Assembly (NCBI GenBank): GCA_021810815.1
Contig: JAJZHR010000171.1
Coordinates: 1-5,987, forward strand
Source: Acidobacteriota bacterium
Lineage (GTDB): Bacteria > Acidobacteriota > Terriglobia > Terriglobales > Acidobacteriaceae
Direction: 5' to 3'
DNA: 5,987 nucleotides
The notes under the pieces are model-generated. The model searched no databases. It was not told the origin of the DNA and was given only the letters and a program-made list of their open reading frames with translations. Positions 1 to 5,987 of the stretch are shown piece after piece (position 1 is the stretch's first letter; each line of letters starts with the position of its first letter). Made by a program: the position numbers and the translations under genes.

Positions 1-550
1 GTTTGCGATGCCTGAGGCAACGCTGGAGCGGCTGGCAACGATTCCAGCGCAGCTTGCCGGCGGAGACATGAACCAGCGCCTGAATATCTGGGAGGCCGGC
101 TGGAGGGCGTTTGCGCGCGCGCCCATAGTGGGCCATGGGGCTGGAAGCTTTGTGGCTGCCGCTGGAGTTGCCGAAGGAGACACGGCGCATAACACGGCGC
201 TCGCGCTTGCGGTGGAAGATGGGATCGTCGGCGTTGGCGTGATGACCTGGATCCTGGTGATTCTTCTGCGCGAATCGTGGTCCCTTGTGGGCAGCCTGCG
301 AATTGCGCTGCTGAGCTCGCTGGCGGTGTGGTGCGTCTCGTCGCTGGCGGGCACACTGGCAGAGAGTCGAATGACATGGTTGATATTTTCGCTGATCGCC
401 GTGGCTGGAAGACTTGGCCGCGAAGAGAAGCATTCCATAGGGTTGCCCGCGCAACGATGCGGCCTGACGGTCGATTTCTGGCGAGCCTCCGGCCCGGCAC
501 CGAATGAGTGTGCAATGGGTGGATCGGAAGACGCCGGAGGAGTGGTGTGA
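1..550 (+). CDS. O-antigen ligase / polymerase-like membrane protein (C-terminal part, cut by window start)
   Basis: Seen: an open frame enters from the left edge (first full codon at position 2) and stops with TGA at 548-550. Counting from the Met codon at position 8, it has the O-antigen ligase/Wzy signature: R-x-x-I-W near residues 24-28, PIVGHGAGSF at 39-48, AHN at 60-62 and VEDGIVG at 69-75. Hydrophobic segments follow at about 70-88, 98-117 and 122-135, then a polar tail of about 45 residues. Known of the family: these multi-spanning inner-membrane proteins transfer or polymerise undecaprenyl-linked glycans at the periplasmic face, and the large periplasmic loop carries the conserved Arg and His. 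Inference: here it handles the glycan made by the neighbouring transferases. Ligase and polymerase cannot be told apart from this fragment. The N-terminal membrane segments lie outside the window. The stop overlaps the next gene's start, so the two are probably co-transcribed and translationally coupled. Confidence 0.8.
   Translation, partial: FAMPEATLERLATIPAQLAGGDMNQRLNIWEAGWRAFARAPIVGHGAGSFVAAAGVAEGDTAHNTALALAVEDGIVGVGVMTWILVILLRESWSLVGSLRIALLSSLAVWCVSSLAGTLAESRMTWLIFSLIAVAGRLGREEKHSIGLPAQRCGLTVDFWRASGPAPNECAMGGSEDAGGVV
536..540 (+). promoter_or_regulatory. Shine-Dalgarno site (GGAGG) that fixes the deacetylase start
   Basis: GGAGG lies 6 nt before the GTG at 547-549. That GTG overlaps the TGA of the upstream gene in a GTGA arrangement. 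The position favours 547 over the in-frame GTG at 508, which would add 13 residues of unconvincing, Arg-rich sequence. Confidence 0.65.
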
Positions 551-1317
551 CCGAAAGACCGGCTCGCTACCTTTTGCGCTTCGATGACCTGTGCCCGGCG
601 ATGGACCGGAACGCCTGGGAGCGCTTCGAGCAAATGGTGTGCGAGTTCCGCATCCGGCCGATTCTGGCAATTGTTCCTGAGAATCAGGATCCAGACCTCG
701 TGCGCGACGCGGGGGATGAGAATTTCTGGGAGCGGATGCGTAGTTTGCAGGCGCTTGGAGCGACGATCGCATTGCATGGATACCGGCACCTGTGCGTGAG
801 CGATGGGCGGAGCCTATTGCCGTTGCACCGGCTCACGGAGTTTGCGGGTGTTCCTGCCGCCACGCAATCGGCCTGGATTGAGACGGGCGTGCGCATTCTT
901 CGCGAGCACGGGCTGGAGCCGAAGCTGTTCGTGGCTCCCCGGCACGGCCTGGACCACGGAACGCTGCTGGCACTGCGCGCGGCGGGAATCGCGGCGATCA
1001 GTGACGGCTTTGGCCGCATGCCTACCCTGCATCAAGGCATTGCATGGATTCCGCAGCAACTGTGGGGGCCGGTTCGGAAGAAGAGTGGAATATGGACGAT
1101 CTGCGTGCACAGCAATCATGCAACAGACGAGCAGGCACGGTCGGTGGCGGAATTTCTGAGTGCACATCATGCAATGTTCATGGATGCAGAGGAGGCAATA
1201 CGGGTGGCGAAGCCCAGCCGGGCCGGCGTATCTGCGCAGACTTGGATGACCGCTCAATATTGGAGGATGCGGCTGAAACGAATCGCCCGGCGCCAGACGC
1301 AGTCGGCTGTGGTGTGA
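547..1317 (+). CDS. DUF2334 / NodB-like polysaccharide deacetylase family protein
   Basis: A 256-residue soluble protein (from GTG 547) with no signal peptide or membrane segment, so probably cytoplasmic. Motifs seen: RFDD at residues 11-14 (the Asp pair used in this fold as catalytic base and metal ligand), HGYRH at 77-81 (H-x3-H metal-binding pair), APRHGLD at 130-136 (equivalent of the Arg motif) and CVHSNH at 186-191 (late catalytic His motif). Known: carbohydrate esterase 4/DUF2334 proteins are metal-dependent, and characterised NodB relatives remove N- or O-acetyl groups from sugars. Inference: it deacetylates a precursor or product of the local polysaccharide; the substrate cannot be read from sequence. 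The last 25 or so residues are basic and aromatic, possibly for membrane or glycan contact. A longer form from GTG 508 is possible but lacks a good ribosome site. It sits in an operon with the ligase-like gene and converges on the glycosyltransferase pair. Confidence 0.8.
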   Translation: MTERPARYLLRFDDLCPAMDRNAWERFEQMVCEFRIRPILAIVPENQDPDLVRDAGDENFWERMRSLQALGATIALHGYRHLCVSDGRSLLPLHRLTEFAGVPAATQSAWIETGVRILREHGLEPKLFVAPRHGLDHGTLLALRAAGIAAISDGFGRMPTLHQGIAWIPQQLWGPVRKKSGIWTICVHSNHATDEQARSVAEFLSAHHAMFMDAEEAIRVAKPSRAGVSAQTWMTAQYWRMRLKRIARRQTQSAVV

Positions 1318-1320
1318 GCC

Positions 1321-1343
1321 GTGTAGGGCCGCATGGCCTACGC
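1321..1343. terminator. Weak hairpin in the convergent gap (possible bidirectional terminator)
   Basis: GTAG at 1323-1326 pairs with CTAC at 1338-1341, and GCC at 1328-1330 pairs with GGC at 1335-1337. The loop is GCAT and one G (1327) is bulged. On the plus transcript a G-C and a wobble pair can extend the stem outward. It lies between the deacetylase stop (1317) and the stop of the converging glycosyltransferase (1338-1340), which is where a shared terminator would be expected. There is no T-run on either side, so it would be a poor intrinsic terminator. Confidence 0.3.
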
Positions 1344-2468
1344 CGGAGACTTCGACTGTGGGGCCGCACCGAGGAGGCCGGTGTAGAGCGAGAGCCACTG
1401 GTCCATGACGCGATCGAGGTCATAGCGTTCGATGACCGATTCGCGCGCCTGACGGGCCATCTCCATGCGCTCTTCGTGCTGCATCTGCATGAGCCGGAGC
1501 ATTCCTGCGGCAAGGGCAGAAGGATCCGCGGGTGGCACGAGGAGTCCAGTGACCGCGTGAGTGAGCACCTCATTGTTACCTCGCACATCGGATGCAACGC
1601 TCGGAAGGCCGCTCGCGCAGGCTTCAAGCAGAGCCATCGGCATGCCTTCCCAGAGGGAGGGCAGGGCAAAACCGTCGGCGGCTTGCAGATACGGGCGCGG
1701 ATCGTCGATGAATCCGAGAAAGTGGACGCGATGATCGACGCCCAGCCTTTGTGCCGCGCGTTTCAGCGGCTCAGCGAGTGAGCCGTCACCCATCAGAACA
1801 AGATGGGCAGTGTCGCCCAGAGATGTGAAGGCCTTGAGCAGACTTGCGTGATCCTTGACGGCTTCCAGGCGTCCTGTTGTAACCCACAAAAATTCGTCGC
1901 TGATGCCCAGTTCGCTGCGAATCGTGGACCGATTGTCCGAGCCAGGAGACCAGTAGGCGGTATCGAGGCCATTGGGAATCACAAAGAGGCGGTCCTGGCG
2001 AATCAGCCCGGCATCCAGATAAGACTTTGCGACACCCTGGCTGACGGCTGTGACGCAATCGGAGATGCTGGCAGTCAAGCGATAGGCCAGCTTTCGGAGG
2101 GTGTTGCCGGTCGCGGGCGTGTGCAGGGTGTCGAGTTGGAGTGGGATGGAGGCCAGGAGTCGCGAGCCGCGAGCGACCCATGTGGCATGAGGAAGATGTG
2201 CATGCAGAACATCGGGGCGTCGCTCGCGGAGCCATGCACGGAAGCGCAGCCATCCGCGGGGATCCAGCACGCCTTTGCGCATGTGGAGGCTGAGGAATTC
2301 AATTCCGTTCTGCTGGAGCGCAGTGGCCGTCTGACCACCCGAACCCGTGAGCGCGACAACGGTGACGCGCCAGCCTTTTTGCTTCATCGAACTCGCGATC
2401 AGCAGAGCCTGACGTTCCGCGCCGCCAATACGGTCGATTCCCGGCAAAAGAAGTACAAGATGTCTCAT
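1338..2468 (-). CDS. GT4 family glycosyltransferase (second gene of the minus-strand pair)
   Basis: A 376-residue GT-B fold enzyme, full length for family GT4 (typically 350-420). Residue positions from the Met at 2468: the N-terminal Rossmann strand leads to GGAER at 15-19, HAHLPHA at 89-95 in the acceptor domain, NGLD at 166-169 at the domain junction, GRLEAVKD at 199-206 (donor phosphate contact region), GDG at 227-229, and an E-x7-E motif in EGMPMALLE with Glu274 and Glu282. Known: GT4 enzymes are retaining and use nucleotide-activated sugars; membrane-locus members extend lipid-linked glycans in the cytoplasm. The sugar added cannot be predicted. Start choice: ATG 2468 overlaps the upstream stop as ATGA and directly begins the first beta strand. 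An in-frame ATG at 2480 would add four residues and is the alternative; neither has a strong ribosome site. It is probably co-transcribed with the gene before it. Confidence 0.9.
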   Translation of the reverse strand: MRHLVLLLPGIDRIGGAERQALLIASSMKQKGWRVTVVALTGSGGQTATALQQNGIEFLSLHMRKGVLDPRGWLRFRAWLRERRPDVLHAHLPHATWVARGSRLLASIPLQLDTLHTPATGNTLRKLAYRLTASISDCVTAVSQGVAKSYLDAGLIRQDRLFVIPNGLDTAYWSPGSDNRSTIRSELGISDEFLWVTTGRLEAVKDHASLLKAFTSLGDTAHLVLMGDGSLAEPLKRAAQRLGVDHRVHFLGFIDDPRPYLQAADGFALPSLWEGMPMALLEACASGLPSVASDVRGNNEVLTHAVTGLLVPPADPSALAAGMLRLMQMQHEERMEMARQARESVIERYDLDRVMDQWLSLYTGLLGAAPQSKSPA

Positions 2469-3586
2469 TTGGAGTCCCATAAGAGTACTTCATCAAGAAT
2501 GCTCTGATAAGCAGGGATTGCATTTCGAAGAAAGAAGGGGGGAATCCAGCTATGCACGTACTTCTCGTCTGAGCGAAGTTCGCGCAAAGCATCTCTCAAC
2601 GCACAGGCGAGGGCTTCCGAAGAGGAGTCTGCCGCCAGCCATACGCTAGGCGATCTCCCAACGAGTTCGACGAGGCCCTGCGAGGCAGGGGTTGCAACGA
2701 TCGGCAGACCAGCGACTGCTGCCTCCAGGAGCGCATTCGGAATGCCTTCGTGGCGCGAGGGAAGAACGAAGAGACTGGCGCCTGGAAAGTAGGCAGATGG
2801 ATCGGCAACGTGGCCGGCGAAATGCACGGAATCTCCCAGGTCGAGTTGGGCGGACAGCTCTCTCAGGGCCGCTTCCTGGGGCCCTTTTCCGAGGATGATG
2901 AGTCTGGATGCCGGAAAGGCTTCTTTAATTTGCGCAAATGCGTGCAGGAGGATGTCAATGCCTTTCTCATGTGCGAGGCGGGAGATGGCAAGGATGTTTG
3001 AGCCTGAGGTGGGCCAGCGGGAGAGGCTGCCAGTGACGGCGCAGCGGATGGCCGCCTCATCGACGGGGTTGGGAAGGACTGCAATAGCAGATGAAGAGAC
3101 CTGAATGATGTCTTGCATGTCGCGCGCCATTGCATCCGACTGACAGATGACGCGGTCGGCGCGCGGGTAGAGGGCGCGATAGAGGGCGCGCAGGGTTCCT
3201 GGGCGCGACGCATTCTGCAGGATGGCGGAGATGGTTCCGTTCTGGCGGACGATAATGCGTGTTGATCGCGGCAGAAGTGGACGAGCTGCGAGAACCAGGA
3301 AGTTGAGGTGGGCCATCCCGGCGAGAATCACACGGGGACGAACGCGCCAGACGAGGCGCAGCAGGTCGGGCAGGGCATTGCGCACACGCTGTCTCGGGAA
3401 TGAATGCACAGTGACGTGTGAGGGGATCGAATCCAGCGCAGCGGAACCTTGCGCTGATGCCATGAGACCGAGGTGGAGGTCATAGAGGTCAGGGGAGAGG
3501 TGGCTCATGAGGAGTTGGGCGACTCTCTCCGCGCCCCCTCCGCCGAGATGGGGCATCAGCAATAGAACGCGAGGTCGACGAACCAT
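2465..3586 (-). CDS. GT4 family glycosyltransferase (first gene of the minus-strand pair)
   Basis: A 373-residue GT-B enzyme of normal GT4 length. From the Met at 3586: GGGGAER at 15-21 (glycine-rich N-terminal loop), RQNGT at 114-118, NPVD at 173-176, SRLAHEKGID at 202-211, GKGP at 233-236, and the E-x7-E motif in HEGIPNALLE with Glu280 and Glu288. All expected catalytic landmarks are present, so it looks active. Inferred role: transfer of one sugar to a lipid-linked polysaccharide intermediate on the cytoplasmic side of the membrane; donor and acceptor are unknown. The same frame opens at TTG 3604, but a possible -10 box at 3612-3617 would put the transcript start near 3605, leaving ATG 3586 as the natural start after a leader of about 20 nt. 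It overlaps the next gene by 4 bp (ATGA), a sign of tight coupling. The two enzymes share the fold motifs but differ widely elsewhere, so they are not a recent duplication. Confidence 0.9.
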   Translation of the reverse strand: MVRRPRVLLLMPHLGGGGAERVAQLLMSHLSPDLYDLHLGLMASAQGSAALDSIPSHVTVHSFPRQRVRNALPDLLRLVWRVRPRVILAGMAHLNFLVLAARPLLPRSTRIIVRQNGTISAILQNASRPGTLRALYRALYPRADRVICQSDAMARDMQDIIQVSSSAIAVLPNPVDEAAIRCAVTGSLSRWPTSGSNILAISRLAHEKGIDILLHAFAQIKEAFPASRLIILGKGPQEAALRELSAQLDLGDSVHFAGHVADPSAYFPGASLFVLPSRHEGIPNALLEAAVAGLPIVATPASQGLVELVGRSPSVWLAADSSSEALACALRDALRELRSDEKYVHSWIPPFFLRNAIPAYQSILDEVLLWDSK

Positions 3587-3611
3587 TTTGATCTCGGGCA
3601 GCAACGCATCC

Positions 3612-3617
3612 AGTATA
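3612..3617 (-). promoter_or_regulatory. Possible -10 box for the minus-strand glycosyltransferase operon
   Basis: Read on the minus strand, TATACT matches five of six bases of the sigma-70 -10 consensus and lies 25 nt before the ATG at 3586. No clear TTGACA-like -35 is present 16-18 nt further upstream, so the call rests on the -10 and its position alone. A second box, TATCAT, lies at 3659-3664 on the same strand. Confidence 0.3.
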
Positions 3618-3706
3618 GGGGGCGGCGATTGGACTCAGGTGATCCAGCTCACAGCGAGATGATATATTCCATGCGGAGAATGATTGCATGCCCCGGCTAC
3701 GGCGCA

Positions 3707-3725
3707 AAGCCAATTGAATTGGCTT
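3707..3725. promoter_or_regulatory. Perfect 19-bp palindrome, candidate operator in the divergent intergenic region
   Basis: AAGCCAATTGAATTGGCTT consists of two 9-bp arms in perfect inverted repeat around a single central base. It lies in the 272-bp gap between the divergently transcribed glycosyltransferases, about 120 bp from the minus-strand start and 135 bp from the plus-strand start. A one-base centre cannot form a stable RNA loop with full pairing and no T-run follows, so a binding site for a dimeric regulator fits better than a terminator. A TTGAAT hexamer inside it (3714-3719) could serve as a weak plus-strand -35, with GATAAG at 3739-3744 as a loosely spaced -10. The regulator is not in the window. 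Confidence 0.45.
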
Positions 3726-3858
3726 CGCTCGACTCGGCGATAAGAGTTCAAAGAACGAGAGCGGCCAGCAACAGGCGCAAAGATACGATTGTTCGATGTG
3801 CATTTCCCCAGCGGACTGAGACCGTGGCTCGCGACGGCATTGAGCCGAGCGGCCCAAA

Positions 3859-5133
3859 ATGAGGGGACCGAAGCAGTCCATGGGACAGATGGAAAGAGCA
3901 AGCGCGCAACCCGCAAGCGCGCAACCCGTAGGAACGCCGAAAGGCGATTCAGAGTTGCCACACATCCTGGTGGGGGTCACGCACGATCAGACCTGCCTGA
4001 TTCTTGCGGGACGGCTGCGCGCGCTGCGCGAGGCAGGATTTCGCGTCACGCTGGTCAGTAGCCCTGGACCTCAGCTCAAACAGATTGCCACCCGCGAGAA
4101 CGTGCAGTGCGTCGAGTTACGGATGGAGCGCGGTATCTCGCCTTTCCGTGATTGCATCTCCCTGTGGAAGCTCTTTCGGCTTTTGTGTCGCCTGAAGCCG
4201 GACGTGACGGAGTTCAGTACACCGAAGGCGGGCTTGCTGGGAACATTGGCGGCAAGGATGGCCGGCATCCGACGCCGGGTTTACCTGCTGCGTGGGCTGC
4301 GCATGGAGACGACCACGGGCTTGAAAGGCCATCTTCTGCTTCTTGCCGAGAAGCTTGCTGCCTCCAGCGCTCATTCTGTGCTGTGTAACAGCGAGAGCCT
4401 GAGAAATGAATGCCTGAGGCTTGCCGTGGCCCACGAGCCGAAACTTCTCATGCTGCGGAATGGAAGCAGCAACGGTGTCGATGGTGAGCGGTTTAGTCCA
4501 GGGCCCAGCGACCTGCGTTGGAAGCTTGGGATACCCGAGCGGGTCGTGGTAATTGGCTTTGTCGGTCGGTTGACGTGCGACAAGGGGATTCCGGAACTCA
4601 TTGAGGGCTTTGACGCGGCGCTGGACGAGGCACCGGACACCTATCTGCTGCTGGTTGGATGGTTTGATGAGTCCGATGACCCGTTGAGCGAGGAGTTGCA
4701 GGAACGGATCACGAACCATCCGCGCATCGTGTGCACCGGGTTTGTGCAGGATACGGCCCCTTATTACAAGACCATGGATCTTCTGATCTTGCCAAGCCGG
4801 CGGGAGGGCTTTCCAAACGCAGCGCTGGAGGCCGCGTCCAGCGGAATCCCTGTGATCGCGACGTTTGCCACGGGCGCCCGGGATGCGGTTGTGCCGGGGT
4901 TGACGGGAATTCTGATTCCCAAGCGAAGTCCCGCGGCAATTTGTGCGGCGAGTCTGGAACTGATTCGCGACAAAAAGCGCCGTCTCAGAATGGGGCAGGA
5001 AGCCCGGCGGTGGGCGCTCCAGTACTTTTCTGACAGCGACGTGCTGGAAGCGACGACGGATTTCTATCGCAGCCTCGTGGATGCAGACGCGACGACGGAG
5101 TGCGTTACGGAGCCGGTTGTGTCGATGCGCTGA
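3859..5133 (+). CDS. GT4 family glycosyltransferase, PglA-like subfamily
   Basis: A 424-residue GT-B enzyme. Residues 1-33 form a polar tail of low complexity containing ASAQP twice; the fold begins at about LPHILVGVT (33-41). Motifs: STPKAGLLG at 120-128, RGLRME at 145-150, NGSSNGVD at 201-208, GRLTCDKG at 236-243, and E-x7-E in REGFPNAALE with Glu316 and Glu324. The combination of TPKAGLL, RGLR-x-E and GSSNGVD is what I know from PglA/CapM-type transferases, which add an early sugar, often a HexNAc, to undecaprenyl-diphosphate-linked acceptors; that substrate is inferred only. Start: ATG 3859 is the first in frame but has a poor ribosome site. ATG 3880, ATG 3889 or TTG 3955 are possible, and the last would begin right at the fold. 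It stands alone on its strand, diverges from the other two transferases, and its 3' end overlaps nuoN by 29 bp in opposite orientation. Confidence 0.88.
   Translation: MRGPKQSMGQMERASAQPASAQPVGTPKGDSELPHILVGVTHDQTCLILAGRLRALREAGFRVTLVSSPGPQLKQIATRENVQCVELRMERGISPFRDCISLWKLFRLLCRLKPDVTEFSTPKAGLLGTLAARMAGIRRRVYLLRGLRMETTTGLKGHLLLLAEKLAASSAHSVLCNSESLRNECLRLAVAHEPKLLMLRNGSSNGVDGERFSPGPSDLRWKLGIPERVVVIGFVGRLTCDKGIPELIEGFDAALDEAPDTYLLLVGWFDESDDPLSEELQERITNHPRIVCTGFVQDTAPYYKTMDLLILPSRREGFPNAALEAASSGIPVIATFATGARDAVVPGLTGILIPKRSPAAICAASLELIRDKKRRLRMGQEARRWALQYFSDSDVLEATTDFYRSLVDADATTECVTEPVVSMR
3898..3927 (+). repeat. 15-bp perfect tandem duplication in the 5' part of the third glycosyltransferase
   Basis: GCAAGCGCGCAACCC occurs twice back to back (3898-3912 and 3913-3927), encoding ASAQP-ASAQP at residues 14-23. 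The unit is a multiple of three, so copy-number change keeps the frame. It sits in the variable N-terminal tail, before the glycosyltransferase fold. Confidence 0.9.
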
Positions 5134-5987
5134 CGCCGATTGATCCAGGTTCCACAGACGGGACCTGCAAGGTATGCGCGCCCGTCTCCACGGCCTGAAG
5201 CACTCTAGTGGGAACCACTCCCAAAAGGAACGTTGCACCGGCGGTGAAGAGCAAGGCAGCGGCCACCGCGACGCCCGCGCGGGACAGTGCTCGCTCTGGC
5301 TGCTGATTCTCAGCGGGCGCCTGCACTGTGACGAATGCCAGCCGGAGATAGTAGGCAGCGGCGAGGCCGGAGTTGAGCAGGCCGATCAGCGCGAGCCAGT
5401 TTGCATTTCCCCCCATGGCAGCGGCGAATGCGTAGAACTTACCAAAGAATCCGGCAGTGAAAGGAATGCCGACGAGTGAGGTGAGGAAGAAGATGAGAAG
5501 GATGCCGAGCACCGGTGCGCGGTAGATAAGTCCTCGATAATCGGCGATCAAAACGCGCGCATCGTCGTAGCCGCTGGCCAGCGTGATGACCGCGAAGATG
5601 CCAACGTTCATAGCAGCGTAGGCGGCGGTATAGAAGCTGGCGGCTGCGATGCCACTGGCGCCAAGGCCTGCCAGCGCGGCGAGCAGATAGCCTGCATGCG
5701 CGATGGATGAGTAGGCCAGCATGCGCTTGACGTTCTGCTGACGCAAGGCGGCCAGATTGCCAACGGTCATGGAAAGAACAGAAATGCACCAGAGGAGCGG
5801 CGCCCATGCCTGATGGAGCGTGGGAAAGATCTCGTAGAGGACGCGGAGCAGCAGCGCGAATGCGGCAGCCTTGGGAGCTGTGGACATAAGGGCAACAACG
5901 GGCGAGGGCGCGCCTTCGTACACGTCGGGAGTCCAGACATGGAAGGGTGCTGCCGAGACCTTGAAAAGGATGCCAACCAGCATGAGC
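5105..5987 (-). CDS. nuoN: NADH-quinone oxidoreductase subunit N (C-terminal part, cut by window end)
   Basis: An open frame enters from the right edge and stops with TAA at 5107-5105, giving about 293 residues of a protein usually near 480-500, so the N-terminal third or more is missing. Counting from the internal Met at 5983: FK at 7-8 followed by PFHVWTPDVYEGAP at 13-26, STAPKAAAF at 34-42, NVKRMLAYSSIAHAGY at 84-99, and GFFGKFYAF at 178-186. These are hallmark blocks of NuoN, an antiporter-like membrane subunit of respiratory complex I. Lys8, Lys38 and Lys182 match the conserved membrane lysines thought to form its proton path. About eight hydrophobic segments are visible. NuoM and NuoL are related, but the PDVYEGAP and AYSSIAHAGY wording fits NuoN. 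The polar tail ends in TQPAP. nuoN is usually the last gene of the nuo operon, which agrees with its position at the locus border. Confidence 0.92.
   Translation of the reverse strand, partial: LMLVGILFKVSAAPFHVWTPDVYEGAPSPVVALMSTAPKAAAFALLLRVLYEIFPTLHQAWAPLLWCISVLSMTVGNLAALRQQNVKRMLAYSSIAHAGYLLAALAGLGASGIAAASFYTAAYAAMNVGIFAVITLASGYDDARVLIADYRGLIYRAPVLGILLIFFLTSLVGIPFTAGFFGKFYAFAAAMGGNANWLALIGLLNSGLAAAYYLRLAFVTVQAPAENQQPERALSRAGVAVAAALLFTAGATFLLGVVPTRVLQAVETGAHTLQVPSVEPGSIGVSASTQPAP
5146..5167 (+). terminator. Hairpin 12 nt after the third glycosyltransferase stop (possible terminator)
   Basis: CAGGTTCC (5146-5153) pairs with GGGACCTG (5160-5167) around a 6-nt loop, with one G-U wobble in the plus-strand RNA. 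It lies just past the stop at 5133 and inside the nuoN coding sequence. No T-run follows, so intrinsic termination would be weak, and chance pairing in coding DNA is possible. Confidence 0.25.

Noticed and set aside
814..1398. Open frame of 194 codons on the minus strand across the deacetylase 3' end
   Set aside because: Its composition is typical of a shadow frame (many Arg, His, Cys, Pro), and the plus-strand gene there has clear deacetylase motifs.
3746..3756. GTTCAAAGAAC, resembling a tRNA T-arm or a LexA-type box
   Set aside because: No acceptor, D or anticodon stems can be drawn around it. The 4-bp arms are too short to separate from chance, and no SOS gene is near.
3629..3862. Possible 77-residue small protein (TTG start) whose stop overlaps the ATG of the third glycosyltransferase
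   Set aside because: The ATGA overlap is tempting, but the start is a rare TTG with no ribosome site, the composition is random-looking and no motif or membrane segment is visible.
3489..3980. Minus-strand open frame of 163 codons spanning the divergent intergenic region
   Set aside because: It overlaps the 5' ends of two well-supported glycosyltransferases in other frames, contains the tandem repeat in antisense, and shows no protein-like features.
4117..5238. Open frame of 373 codons on the minus strand, antisense to the third glycosyltransferase
   Set aside because: It is rich in Arg, His, Gln and Pro with no recognisable fold, and lies opposite a gene with all GT4 motifs. It also runs antiparallel through the overlap into nuoN. 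High G+C makes such long shadows common.
1..5987. Mobile element, CRISPR array, defence system or other novel system
   Set aside because: I saw no transposase, integrase, terminal repeats, spaced direct repeats or nuclease motifs. The genes are explained by polysaccharide synthesis and complex I.

Overview
The window is a GC-rich bacterial segment, by eye around 60% G+C. It holds the edge of a surface-polysaccharide (exopolysaccharide or O-antigen type) biosynthesis locus lying directly against the end of a respiratory complex I gene. The NuoN-like protein and the GT4 glycosyltransferase style suggest a Gram-negative soil-type bacterium. Acidobacteriota is my best guess, but this rests on protein flavour only, with no marker gene in view.

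Layout from left to right. (1) Positions 1-550 (+) hold the C-terminal end of an O-antigen ligase/polymerase-like membrane protein, cut by the window edge. (2) Positions 547-1317 (+) hold a DUF2334/NodB-like polysaccharide deacetylase whose GTG start overlaps the previous stop (GTGA) behind a strong GGAGG site. (3) A 20-bp convergent gap follows, with a weak hairpin. (4) Two GT4 glycosyltransferases, 3586-2465 and 2468-1338 (-), form a two-gene operon joined by an ATGA overlap. (5) A divergent intergenic region at 3587-3858 carries a perfect 19-bp palindrome and a -10-like box for the minus-strand operon. (6) A third GT4 enzyme at 3859-5133 (+) resembles PglA-type transferases and has a variable N-terminal tail containing a 15-bp tandem duplication. 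(7) The C-terminal part of NADH-quinone oxidoreductase subunit N runs 5987-5105 (-). It meets the third glycosyltransferase tail to tail and overlaps it by 29 bp.

How the genes fit together (inference): the three cytoplasmic GT4 enzymes would add sugars to a lipid-linked repeat unit. The ligase/polymerase-like protein would act on the exported lipid-linked glycan at the periplasmic face. The deacetylase-like enzyme could trim acetyl groups from the sugar or polymer. nuoN is an unrelated housekeeping gene and marks the border of the locus.

I found no mobile element, CRISPR array, tRNA or rRNA, and no convincing new system. The most useful unexplained signals are the 19-bp palindrome between the divergent glycosyltransferases, the tandem duplication, and the overlapping 3' ends at the nuo border.
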